Assembly (NCBI GenBank): GCA_964514105.1
Contig: CAZEPJ010000008.1
Coordinates: forward strand, 1-64,000
Length of the DNA: 64,000 nucleotides
Direction: 5' to 3'
DNA from: CAZEPJ01 sp964514105
GTDB lineage: Bacteria; Desulfobacterota; Desulfocorpusculales; Desulfocorpusculum
Every line of letters starts with the position of its first letter. Within the stretch, counting starts at the first letter, position 1. This document shows positions 33,701 through 43,745 of the stretch, piece after piece. The position numbers were made by a program, and so were the translations under genes. The notes below the pieces were generated by a model. The model ran no database searches. It saw only the letters and a list, made by a program, of their open reading frames with translations, and was not told where the DNA came from.

Positions 33701-34147
33701 ATCCCTGGAATCCAGTCCCAGGATGGGGCGGCCGTCGGCGGCCAGGTTGCCGATCCTCTCCAGCCGGGAGACCAGCCTCCCCAGCGACGCCCGATCCGGC
33801 AGGAGGACCAGATGGTGGACCTTGCGGGTCCTTCCCGCCTTCTTGTAGATGGTGCTGATCTCCGCCTGGAGGACGAAGCGAATGGGGCCGCGGCAGACCG
33901 CGGGGACCCTGGCATCGGCTTGCCGGGCCAGGGGCGGCCGGAGGCGCCAGAGCCCGTCTTCCGCGGGCTCCAGCTTCTCGTCCAGTTGGGCCCGCCAAAG
34001 AGGGTGGGTACAGTCCCCGGAGCCGAGCAGGTGGACCCCTTTGCGCTGGGCCCACTGGTGGAGGGCCTCTGGGGTGAGATCCCTGGACGTGGCCCGCGAA
34101 TACGAGGAGTGGATGTGGAGGTCGGCTACGAGAGTCGTGTGGGCCAT
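30770..34147 (-). CDS. PHP (endonuclease Q-like)-UvrD helicase fusion
   Basis: A 1125-residue fusion. Residues 1 to about 430 are a PHP-type nuclease related to endonuclease Q, which cuts 5' of deaminated bases: DLHIHSSYS near the start, GSGDCTHP, SNSDAHSPSRIG, and a zinc-finger region with GHRACGVRW and CPRCGRPV. Residues about 465-1125 are a superfamily 1 UvrD/PcrA-type helicase with Walker A AGPGTGKT near 486, DEFQDLNPLQ, GDPDQSIYGFRG, HAAKGLEFDVVF and VAMTRARHRLYL. The joined activities suggest nicking at uracil or hypoxanthine followed by strand unwinding. moaA lies 19 bases upstream on the same strand. Confidence 0.9.
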   Translation of the reverse strand: MAHTTLVADLHIHSSYSRATSRDLTPEALHQWAQRKGVHLLGSGDCTHPLWRAQLDEKLEPAEDGLWRLRPPLARQADARVPAVCRGPIRFVLQAEISTIYKKAGRTRKVHHLVLLPDRASLGRLVSRLERIGNLAADGRPILGLDSRDLLETVLEASPAALFIPAHVWTPWFSVFGSKSGFDSLEECYGDLTPHVAALETGLSSDPAMNWRWSHLDGLTLVSNSDAHSPSRIGREANRLAIDLSYEALAVALRTGHGFEGTIEFFPEEGKYHMDGHRACGVRWTPEQTRRHGGRCPRCGRPVTVGVMHRVQALADRPMGAPPPGAKPFCRLIPLRELLGEVLGCGPASLRVHRLYERALEQCGPEISILRDLPPEDLSRSGMPALADAVTRMRSGRVLVEPGFDGEYGVIRVFSREELARLEGQGRLLDIPTRGDLGEDCPPQAPSQDDAMGAFDDRPPAETGPDPGTRGPLNPLQAEAVGHREPPLLVLAGPGTGKTFTLIHRMARILREGRADPSQLLAVTFTHRAAREMKDRLAEMLREDPGGARIRVCTLHALGLDLLRSWWTSLGYEGVPFVLDEEARQRQLREAVGRDLPALSARALPGLLEKISRWRQTLGGDGPHDESLVAQAARAYEAALRRLGLLDYDDLLALPLQALEQREDLRAQLRSWLRYLFVDEFQDLNPLQIRLLHRLLPPGAHITAIGDPDQSIYGFRGVDPSHMLDFPGQFPGARVLRLEDNYRSTGTIVEAASAVISHNPSPLPRRLVAIRDTGPPVQCHVFGTERAEALFVAHEINALMGGTSHWAMRRADRGGGDSSPHLSFADMAVLYRFHALAQPVEETLGREGIPCQRYGDRQLRGDPAWDALMAAFRWLVDPGRDSDLARCLCLPSVGLSPEARHRVDQWASGSPCGLWERLSRGESIDGLSDRDAVQLRLQIRSLGNLLGDASGAPVSHTVRRTLQCLRLSVPDPAASGNPVSEAMRRLVSSAGQWQGDLVSWVDHWSLQEEADLYDPRSQRVALLSVHAAKGLEFDVVFVVGCEDGIFPMEARDASLEEERRLFFVAMTRARHRLYLSRARSRRLRGGRREGPASRFLAEIPPHLIWVHEDDPPPPVPQGAEQLRLF

Positions 34148-34166
34148 GGGCTGCGCGCCTCGGGAC

Positions 34167-35156
34167 TCAGCCGCCGATTCGGTTCATGGGACGCATGCAC
34201 TTCTTGATACGGCGGTCTTCCAGGCCGAGACGATGCCCCTGGGGCTTGTCCGCAATGGCCAGGCGGATCTGCTCGGCCAGTGCCGCGTCGGACCCGCCAC
34301 CCCGCATGAGGCCCTTGAGATCCACCTCCCGGTCCGAGAAGAGGCACGCCCTGAGTTTGCCGTCGGACGTCAGCCGCAGGCGATTGCACTGGTGGCAGAA
34401 ATGGCGGGTCACGGGGCTGATCACCCCCAGGGCCCCCCTTCCACCGGGGATGCGGGACAAATGGGCGGGGCCGTTTCCCGTGGCGGTGACCGCGGGCTCC
34501 AGGGGGAAGGCCCTCCGGATGATCTCCACGATGCGATCTGCCGGCAGCACGTCGCTTGGCTGCCAGGGGGAATCGCTTCCCACGGGCATCCATTCGATGA
34601 AACGGACCTCGAACGGCCACTGCAGCGTGAGGCGGGCGAAGGCGAGGATCTCCTCCGGCGTCAGCCCCTCCATGGCCACGACGTTGACCTTGATGGGGTG
34701 GAGCCCCGCCGCCCAAGCGGCCATCAGCCCCTCCCAGACGAGGGAGAGTTCCCCCCCCCGGGTGAGGAAGCGATACCGCTCCGGATCCAGGGAGTCCATA
34801 CTGACATTGACCCTGCCGAGGCCTGCCGCCCTGAGCTCCCGGGCGTATTGCGCCAGGTGCACGCCGTTGGTCGTCATGCTCAGATCCTGGAGCCCGTCCA
34901 TCCTCATGAGGGTGCCCACAAGGAGGCCCAGCCCCCTCCTGACCAGCGGCTCCCCCCCGGTGAGGCGGATCTTGCGGATGCCCAGGGTCACCGCGACGCG
35001 GGCCACTCGAAGGATCTCTTCATAGGTGAGAATCTCCTCGTGGGGGAGCGGGGCCACGCCCTCGGGGGGCATGCAGTACCGGCAGCGCAGGTTGCAGCGA
35101 TCCGTGACGGCAATACGCAGGTAATCGATGAGGCGGTTGTGTGCGTCGATGAGCAT
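34167..35156 (-). CDS. moaA: GTP 3',8-cyclase MoaA
   Basis: A 329-residue radical SAM enzyme for the first step of molybdopterin synthesis. The N-terminal cluster motif is CNLRCRYC, the C-terminal 4Fe-4S site is in CHQCNRLR and RACL, and the protein ends in the conserved double-glycine tail NRIGG. Together with mobA, mobB and moeA elsewhere in the window it shows an active molybdenum cofactor pathway. Confidence 0.95.
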   Translation of the reverse strand: MLIDAHNRLIDYLRIAVTDRCNLRCRYCMPPEGVAPLPHEEILTYEEILRVARVAVTLGIRKIRLTGGEPLVRRGLGLLVGTLMRMDGLQDLSMTTNGVHLAQYARELRAAGLGRVNVSMDSLDPERYRFLTRGGELSLVWEGLMAAWAAGLHPIKVNVVAMEGLTPEEILAFARLTLQWPFEVRFIEWMPVGSDSPWQPSDVLPADRIVEIIRRAFPLEPAVTATGNGPAHLSRIPGGRGALGVISPVTRHFCHQCNRLRLTSDGKLRACLFSDREVDLKGLMRGGGSDAALAEQIRLAIADKPQGHRLGLEDRRIKKCMRPMNRIGG

Positions 35157-35276
35157 GCGTGTATACCAACTTCTCTCTAGTTACCCCCCCCCGGACCTGG
35201 ATGTCAATAGAAAGGGCCCCGGGGGGGGCGGACTCCTCGGGAGGGAGGAATTGTGGATCCGGGCCGGCCATCCGCA

Positions 35277-35304
35277 TTGACAAGCGCCGGGCATCTGCTA
35301 CAAT
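35277..35304 (+). promoter_or_regulatory. Sigma-70 promoter of the PilZ gene
   Basis: TTGACA at 35277-35282 and TACAAT at 35299-35304 with a 16-base spacer, one of the best matches in the window. It may also serve cmk downstream. Confidence 0.8.
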
Positions 35305-35357
35305 TGAAAATCACTGTCCGATCTCAAGGACCGCGACGCATGCCCGGCGGGCGAGAC

Positions 35358-35705
35358 ATGGCCGAGACCCAAGACAAGCGACGATTCCCCCGGCTCGATT
35401 CGGTTCACCTCATCTCGTACACCCACTTTGACGATGCCAAGAACCCGATCGAGATGGGCATGTGCAAGACCCTCGATCTCAGCCACGGCGGCGTGACGAT
35501 TCAAACCCATCGGCTGTTCGCCGTGGGGACGAAGTTGGAGATGGTCGTCGCCTTGGAGGAGCGGCTGGTCAAGCCCAAGGGGCGGGTGGTTCACGTGCGG
35601 GAGGTGGGAAAGGACCTGTACGAGGTGGGAGTCTGCTTCACGGATTTGGATGAGGCGGACCGAGCGTCGCTCACGGAGTTCTTCGAGAAGGTCTCCAGCG
35701 GCTGA
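35358..35705 (+). CDS. PilZ-domain protein
   Basis: A 115-residue single PilZ domain. The c-di-GMP binding motifs are present: RRFPR at residues 8-12 (RxxxR) and DLSHGG near 40-45 (D/NxSxxG). It probably senses cyclic di-GMP and could act on pilus motility, given the pil genes in this genome. The ATG at 35358 is preferred; an in-frame ATG at 35340 would add six residues. Confidence 0.88.
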   Translation: MAETQDKRRFPRLDSVHLISYTHFDDAKNPIEMGMCKTLDLSHGGVTIQTHRLFAVGTKLEMVVALEERLVKPKGRVVHVREVGKDLYEVGVCFTDLDEADRASLTEFFEKVSSG

Positions 35706-35792
35706 TGGCGTTCCTTGCATTTCCCTTCTTCTCCTCTTGGTCCGCTTTCCATCCCCCATCCCGGCGAGATCCCCAGCGGAGAACGGCGCGAT

Positions 35793-36536
35793 TTGGGCGT
35801 TGATAGACCCATCGTCACCGTGGACGGGCCCAGCGGCTCGGGAAAGAGCACCGTCGCCCGGAGGCTGGCCGAGCGGTTGGGGTTTCGGTACGTGGATACG
35901 GGGGCCCTCTATCGGGCCCTGGCGTGGTGGGTGATGCGCCGGAAGGCGGATGCGGGCAGCGACGCGGCCCTCGCCACCCTGTGCGGGGAATTTCCACTGG
36001 AGGTCGGATGGGACGCACGCGGATCCATGGAGATCCGATGTGACGGCGAGGAGATCTCCCGCGCCATACGCAGCGAGGAGATCGGCATGCTGGCCTCGCG
36101 GATCTCGGCCCGTCGGGTGGTGCGGGAATTCCTCTGGGAGATCCAGCGCCGGTTGGGAGCGCGGGGGGGCCTCGTGTTCGAAGGCCGGGATATGGGGTCT
36201 TGGGTCTTTCCGGACGCGGAGCATCGGTTCTTCGTGACGGCCTCTCTGGAGGAGCGGGCGCGGCGCCGCCACGCAGAGCTGCTCCAGCGGGGAGAGGACG
36301 TTTCGCTTGACGCGGTGATGGATCGGATGGCCAAGCGGGACGAACAGGACAGCGCCAGAGCCCTGGCACCGCTCACGGTCCCTGACGGGGCGACGGTCAT
36401 CGACACCACGCACCTCGCGCCCGATGCCGTCATGGAGCGCATGATGGACGTCATTCAAAGGACCTCATCGGATGGGGAGATGAAACGCCGGCGCGGGCCC
36501 CGGGTGCATGGGAGGAATCGAGGCATGGGGGAATGA
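35793..36536 (+). CDS. cmk: Cytidylate kinase
   Basis: A roughly 247-residue kinase phosphorylating CMP and dCMP. The P-loop DGPSGSGKST is near the N terminus, RYVDTGALYRAL and EGRDMGSWVFPDA follow as in Cmk. The C terminus has about 20 extra basic residues. The TTG at 35793 places the P-loop at the usual distance; the frame is open up to 35715. The order cmk-rpsA is widely conserved. Confidence 0.9.
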   Translation: MGVDRPIVTVDGPSGSGKSTVARRLAERLGFRYVDTGALYRALAWWVMRRKADAGSDAALATLCGEFPLEVGWDARGSMEIRCDGEEISRAIRSEEIGMLASRISARRVVREFLWEIQRRLGARGGLVFEGRDMGSWVFPDAEHRFFVTASLEERARRRHAELLQRGEDVSLDAVMDRMAKRDEQDSARALAPLTVPDGATVIDTTHLAPDAVMERMMDVIQRTSSDGEMKRRRGPRVHGRNRGMGE

Positions 36537-36548
36537 GGCAGAATTCCC

Positions 36549-36576
36549 TTGCATTCCGTCGCGGGAATGATAAGAT
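36549..36576 (+). promoter_or_regulatory. Possible rpsA promoter
   Basis: TTGCAT at 36549-36554 and TAAGAT at 36571-36576 with a 16-base spacer. An inverted repeat ATTCC-GTCGCG-GGAAT lies within the spacer region at 36553-36569. Confidence 0.35.
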
Positions 36577-36642
36577 AACGGCGCTTTTTTCCCAACATCC
36601 GGAGCGCGGGATGCCGAAGCACGGGCCAGGGGGAAATCGTCT

Positions 36643-38487
36643 ATGCATGAAGAAGGAGTGAGGACCGAGGATAAGGGTCCCGAGAAGCCAATGGAGAACA
36701 GCGAGGCCAGGGTCGAAATCCGCTCGGAAGATCAGAGGAACGAGGAATTCCAGGATCTGTTCGAACAATCGATCAACAAGATCCAGGAGGGAGAGGTCCT
36801 GGAGGGTCGGGTCGTGTTCGTGGGCAAAGAGCACGTGATGGTCGATGTCGGATACAAGTCCGAAGGACAGATCCCGATCCACGAGTTCCAGAACGAAAGC
36901 GGCGGACTGACCGTCCGGGAGGGAGACGTCATCGAGGTCCTGCTGGAGTCCAGGGATGACGACGACGGGGAGATCGTCCTTTCCAAAAGCAAGGCGGACA
37001 AGATCAAGGTCTGGGAGGAGATCCGCCGCGCCTACGAGCAGGGGGGAACGCTGGAGGGGCGGGTGGTGGGAAGGGTGCGGGGAGGGCTATCGGTGGACAT
37101 CGGCGTGTTGGCCTTTCTGCCGGGATCCCAGGTGGACCTCCGCCCCGTGCGCAACCTGGAGAAGCTCATCGGTCAGACCTATCGATTCCGGGTGCTGAAA
37201 TACAACCGGCGGAGGAGCAACATCGTGCTCTCCCGCAGGGTGCTTCTGGAGGAGGAACGCTCCCAGGCCAGGGAAACGACGCTCAACAATCTGCAGGAAG
37301 GGATGCTCGTCAGCGGCGTGGTGAAGAACGTCACCGACTACGGGGCCTTCATTGATCTGGGAGGGGTGGACGGGCTTCTTCACATCACGGATATGTCCTG
37401 GGGGCGGATCAAACATCCGTCGGAGGTCGTCCAGGTCGGCCAAGAGCTGCAGGTGCAGGTCCTGCAGTTCGACCGGGAGAAGGAGCGCGTCTCGCTGGGC
37501 CTGAAGCAGACCACGGCGGACCCGTGGTCCCTGGTGGCGGAGAAATTCCCGGTGGGGGCCCAGCTGCAGGGCAGGGTGGTGAGCATCACGGACTATGGGG
37601 CGTTCATAGAACTGGACAAGGGCGTGGAGGGCCTGGTGCATGTCTCGGAGATGTCCTGGACCCGGCGCGTGCGGCACCCATCCAAGATCGTGGCCGTGGG
37701 GGACGTCGTGGATGTGGTGGTCCTCAGCCTGGACCCGGCGCGAAAACGCATCTCATTGGGGATGAAGCAGATCAAGGCCAACCCGTGGGTCACGGTCGCC
37801 GAGAAGTATCCCGTGGGGACAGTCCTCCAGGGTCGGATTCGGAACATCACGGAGTTCGGCATCTTCATCGGCCTGGATGAGGGGATTGACGGAATGGTCC
37901 ACGTGTCGGATATCTCCTGGACCAAGCGCATCCGGCACCCGGGGGAGATCTACAAGAAGGGGCAGGAGGTGCAGGCCATCGTGCTGCACATCGACCAGGA
38001 AAACGAGCGGTTCTCCCTGGGGGTCAAGCAGTTGGAGGCGGACCCGTGGGAATCGATCCCGCTGCGGTATCCCATCGGGACCCGGGTGACGGGGCGGGTG
38101 ACCAGCGTCACGGACTTCGGCGTGTTCCTGGAGATCGAAGAGGGGATCGAGGGGCTGATTCATATCTCCGAGCTTCGGAAGGAGAAGGTGAAGAGCGCGT
38201 CGGAGGTCTGTAAGGAAGGCGATGAGCTCGAAGCGCTGGTCATTCACGTGGATTCCAGGGAACGCAAGATCGGTTTGAGCGTCAAGGCCCTCCAGAGGAA
38301 GGACGAGGAGGCCGATATCCGGGGCTATGTCTCCAATCAGCGGAGCTATACCCCGACCTTCGGGGCGATCCTCCGTGATGAACTCCTGCGCAAGGCCCGG
38401 GAGTCCCAAAAGGGGCTGGAGGGCGATCAGCGCAAGGGCCCCATGGAGGAGGAGGGGGGACCCCGGGAGGAGACGCCCGAGCATTGA
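36643..38487 (+). CDS. rpsA: 30S ribosomal protein S1
   Basis: A 614-residue protein with six S1 (OB-fold) repeats between about residues 50 and 550; the later ones share the pattern VTDYGAFI/VFLE and GLVHVSEMSW. S1 brings mRNA to the small subunit. The N-terminal 35 residues are charged and the C-terminal 50 are basic, then acidic. A strong terminator follows before sppA. Confidence 0.96.
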   Translation: MHEEGVRTEDKGPEKPMENSEARVEIRSEDQRNEEFQDLFEQSINKIQEGEVLEGRVVFVGKEHVMVDVGYKSEGQIPIHEFQNESGGLTVREGDVIEVLLESRDDDDGEIVLSKSKADKIKVWEEIRRAYEQGGTLEGRVVGRVRGGLSVDIGVLAFLPGSQVDLRPVRNLEKLIGQTYRFRVLKYNRRRSNIVLSRRVLLEEERSQARETTLNNLQEGMLVSGVVKNVTDYGAFIDLGGVDGLLHITDMSWGRIKHPSEVVQVGQELQVQVLQFDREKERVSLGLKQTTADPWSLVAEKFPVGAQLQGRVVSITDYGAFIELDKGVEGLVHVSEMSWTRRVRHPSKIVAVGDVVDVVVLSLDPARKRISLGMKQIKANPWVTVAEKYPVGTVLQGRIRNITEFGIFIGLDEGIDGMVHVSDISWTKRIRHPGEIYKKGQEVQAIVLHIDQENERFSLGVKQLEADPWESIPLRYPIGTRVTGRVTSVTDFGVFLEIEEGIEGLIHISELRKEKVKSASEVCKEGDELEALVIHVDSRERKIGLSVKALQRKDEEADIRGYVSNQRSYTPTFGAILRDELLRKARESQKGLEGDQRKGPMEEEGGPREETPEH

Positions 38488-38517
38488 ACGGGGGGCCATG
38501 ACCCCTCTCGCCTGACG

Positions 38518-38556
38518 GCCCCGGCGAGACCCGTGGGGGTCTTCCCGGGGCGTTTT
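38518..38556 (+). terminator. Terminator between rpsA and sppA
   Basis: GCCCCGG (38518-38524) pairs with CCGGGGC (38545-38551), and GAGACCC (38526-38532) pairs with GGGTCTT (38537-38543), followed by CGTTTTG. Only 15 bases separate it from the sppA ATG. Confidence 0.75.
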
Positions 38557-38570
38557 GTTGGAGCGCGCGC

Positions 38571-39455
38571 ATGAAGCGGCCCCATCCATGGTTGCTCACC
38601 GTGCTGTTCGTGGCGGGCATGATCGGCGTCCTGGCGGCTGTCGCAGGATTGCTGGCGGTGTGGCTCGAGGACGGGGAGGCCCTCAGAGGGGGCGACCGGG
38701 TGGCGGTCATCCGGCTCGACGGGGTGATCGTGGACGCGCGGGAGGCCGTCAAGGCCCTGGAGCGCTACGGCAAGGACCCCAAGGTGAAGGCCGTGGTCCT
38801 GCGGGTGGAGACCCCCGGAGGGGCGGTGGGGCCCACCCAGGAGATCTTCCAGGCCGTTCGCCGGTGGAACGAGCACAAGAAGATCGTGGCCTCCCTGGGA
38901 TCCATGGCCACATCGGGGGGCTACTACGTAGCCTGCGCCGCGGAGCGGATCGTGGCCAGCGCCGGGACGGTGACCGGGTCCATCGGTGTGGTGGTTCACA
39001 TGGCCAACCTGGAGAAGCTCCTGGGCAAGGTGGGCATCCAGGGGGACGTGATCAAGAGCGGTGAGCACAAGGACATGGGATCCCCCCATCGGGCACTGAC
39101 TCCGGCCGAGCGGGAACTGATACAGCGGGTCATCGACGACGTCCACGACCAGTTTGTGGAGGACGTGGCCGAGGGGCGCCACCTGCCCAAGGATGTGGTT
39201 CGCTCCCTGGCGGACGGCCGCATCTTCTCCGGCCGCCAGGCCAGGAACCTGGGCCTGGTGGATGACCTGGGGGGCCTCTGGGACGCGGTGAGGCTGGCCG
39301 CGCAATTGGGTGGTATCCCCGGGGAACCCCGGGTGGTGGAGGAGGCCAAGGAGCGATTCTCCCTGTTGGACCTCCTTCTGGGCGAAGGCGCGGTGAAGCT
39401 GCTGCCCGGCGCCCTTCCCCAAACCTTTTTCCTGGGCTACGTCTTTCATCCATGA
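38571..39455 (+). CDS. sppA: Signal peptide peptidase SppA
   Basis: A 294-residue membrane-anchored serine protease of the short SppA type, which degrades cleaved signal peptides. A transmembrane anchor covers residues 8-32. The Ser-Lys dyad is Ser115 in MATSGGYY and Lys167 in SGEHKDMGSP, with the 52-residue spacing seen in Bacillus SppA. The order cmk-rpsA-sppA is common in Deltaproteobacteria. Confidence 0.93.
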   Translation: MKRPHPWLLTVLFVAGMIGVLAAVAGLLAVWLEDGEALRGGDRVAVIRLDGVIVDAREAVKALERYGKDPKVKAVVLRVETPGGAVGPTQEIFQAVRRWNEHKKIVASLGSMATSGGYYVACAAERIVASAGTVTGSIGVVVHMANLEKLLGKVGIQGDVIKSGEHKDMGSPHRALTPAERELIQRVIDDVHDQFVEDVAEGRHLPKDVVRSLADGRIFSGRQARNLGLVDDLGGLWDAVRLAAQLGGIPGEPRVVEEAKERFSLLDLLLGEGAVKLLPGALPQTFFLGYVFHP

Positions 39456-39611
39456 TGGCCCTTGCGGCGGCGGTCCTGCCAGGGCAGCGCCCGGCCCATC
39501 CTTCCCCGTGCAATCCCCACAGAACAAAGGCCGTGTTGCCTGATCCGGAGGGCGCCGTCGAGGGCTGATCGCCGGGCACTGGGGGGCGGCGACGTTGCCC
39601 GCCCCGCGTGC

Positions 39612-39640
39612 TTGAAATGCCTCCGACCATCTGATATCTT
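39612..39640 (+). promoter_or_regulatory. Promoter of ppx-guaB
   Basis: TTGAAA at 39612-39617 and TATCTT at 39635-39640 with a 17-base spacer. Transcription would start near 39647, favouring the ATG at 39666 over that at 39648. Confidence 0.55.
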
Positions 39641-39665
39641 GGCCTCAATGAACAGAGGAGAAGGG

Positions 39666-42114
<2,449 letters not shown>

Positions 42115-42133
42115 GGGCTCTGTCCCTTGGGGG

Positions 42134-42160
42134 GGCCTCCCGGGGCGTGACCCGGGGGCC
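42134..42160 (+). other. GC-rich hairpin between guaB and guaA
   Basis: GGCCTCCCGGG and CCCGGGGGCC pair with one bulge around GCGTGA. There is no T tract. It may stabilise mRNA ends or tune guaA expression. Confidence 0.35.
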
Positions 42161-42185
42161 GCCTGACGTTCACGGGGAGTGTGGT

Positions 42186-43739
42186 GTGACCAGAGACATC
42201 CATTCCGAGCGAGTCCTGATCCTGGACTTCGGTTCGCAATACACCCAGCTCATCGCCCGGCGGGTGAGGGAGTGCCGGGTCTACTGCGAGATCCATCCCT
42301 TTTCCATGCCCCTTGAGGCCGTCCGCGCATTCGCACCGCGGGGCATCGTGCTGTCGGGAAGCCCGGCCAGCGTGTACGGCCCATTGGCCCCCACGGTGTC
42401 GCCAGAGCTGCTTCGCATGGGGATCCCGGTGTTGGGGATCTGCTACGGGATGCAGCTTATGACCCATCTGCTGGGGGGGCGTGTGGCCGCATCTTCGAGC
42501 CGGGAGTACGGCCATGCGGAGCTGGAGATCCTGGATGAGTCGGGGATCTTCGAGGGCCTGGGGGGGGCGCGCCAGACCGTCTGGATGAGCCACGGGGACC
42601 GCATCGAGCGCCCTCCTCAGGGGTTCCGGGTGGTCGCGCGATCGGAGAACTCGCCGGTGGCCGCGTTCCGAGATCCCGAGGGACGCATCTACGGCCTGCA
42701 GTTTCACCCGGAGGTGGTGCACACGCCCCGGGGCAAGGCCATGCTCCGGAACTTCCTCAGGCGGGTCTGCGGCTGCCGAGCGACATGGACCATGCGCTCC
42801 TTCATCGAGGCCACCTCGGCATCATTGCGGGAGCGGGTGGGAGAGGAACGGGTCCTGTGTGCCCTCAGCGGGGGAGTGGACTCCTCGGTGACGGCGGCCC
42901 TGCTGTCGCGTGCCATCGGCGGCAGGCTCCATTGCGTCTTTGTGGACAACGGCCTGCTGCGCAAGGGGGAGGCCGAGGAGGTGGTCCGGGTGTTCGGGGG
43001 GCACTTCGGCGCCAACCTCACCCATGTGCGGGCCCAGGGGCGTTTCCTGGAGTGCCTGGCCGGCGTGCTGGACCCGGAACTGAAACGCAAGCGCATCGGC
43101 GAGGCCTTCATCCGGGAATTCGAGCGGGAGGCCCGGGCCCTGGGGCGCATACGGTACCTGGCCCAGGGAACGCTGTACCCCGACGTCATCGAGAGCGTCT
43201 CGTTCAAAGGCCCTTCGGCCACCATCAAGAGCCATCACAACGTGGGGGGGTTGCCGGAGGCCATGGCGTTGGAGCTCATCGAACCCCTTCGGGAGCTTTT
43301 CAAGGACGAGGTGCGGGCCGTGGGGCGCGCGCTGGGGCTGCCCCAGGTCATCGTCGATCGACAGCCTTTCCCGGGCCCGGGCCTGGCCATCCGCATCATC
43401 GGAGAGGTGACCCGGGAGCGCCTGGAGATGCTCAGGGAGGCGGACGCCATCGTCGCGGAGGAGGTGCAGCGGGCCGGTCTCCACCGCAAGCTGTGGCAGT
43501 CGTTCGCGGTGCACCTGCCCGTCCGTTCCGTGGGGGTCATGGGGGATGATCGGACGTACGAGGAGGTCATCGCGGTGCGGGCGGTGACCAGCCAGGACGG
43601 GATGACCGCGGATTGGGCGCACCTCCCGGACGGCTTGCTGCGCCGCATATCCGGCCGCATCATCAACGAGGTGGGCGGGATCAACCGGGTGGTATACGAT
43701 ATCTCCTCCAAGCCTCCCAGTACCATCGAGTGGGAGTGA
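42186..43739 (+). CDS. guaA: GMP synthase (glutamine-hydrolysing)
   Basis: A 517-residue enzyme making GMP from XMP. The glutamine amidotransferase domain (1-195) has Cys86 in GICYGMQ and a later FHPEV. The ATP pyrophosphatase domain has the PP-loop SGGVDSS near 229. The C-terminal dimerisation domain ends in the conserved STIEWE. The GTG at 42186 follows GGGGAG by six bases. dnaE starts six bases after the stop. Confidence 0.96.
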   Translation: MTRDIHSERVLILDFGSQYTQLIARRVRECRVYCEIHPFSMPLEAVRAFAPRGIVLSGSPASVYGPLAPTVSPELLRMGIPVLGICYGMQLMTHLLGGRVAASSSREYGHAELEILDESGIFEGLGGARQTVWMSHGDRIERPPQGFRVVARSENSPVAAFRDPEGRIYGLQFHPEVVHTPRGKAMLRNFLRRVCGCRATWTMRSFIEATSASLRERVGEERVLCALSGGVDSSVTAALLSRAIGGRLHCVFVDNGLLRKGEAEEVVRVFGGHFGANLTHVRAQGRFLECLAGVLDPELKRKRIGEAFIREFEREARALGRIRYLAQGTLYPDVIESVSFKGPSATIKSHHNVGGLPEAMALELIEPLRELFKDEVRAVGRALGLPQVIVDRQPFPGPGLAIRIIGEVTRERLEMLREADAIVAEEVQRAGLHRKLWQSFAVHLPVRSVGVMGDDRTYEEVIAVRAVTSQDGMTADWAHLPDGLLRRISGRIINEVGGINRVVYDISSKPPSTIEWE

Positions 43740-43745
43740 TCTCCC

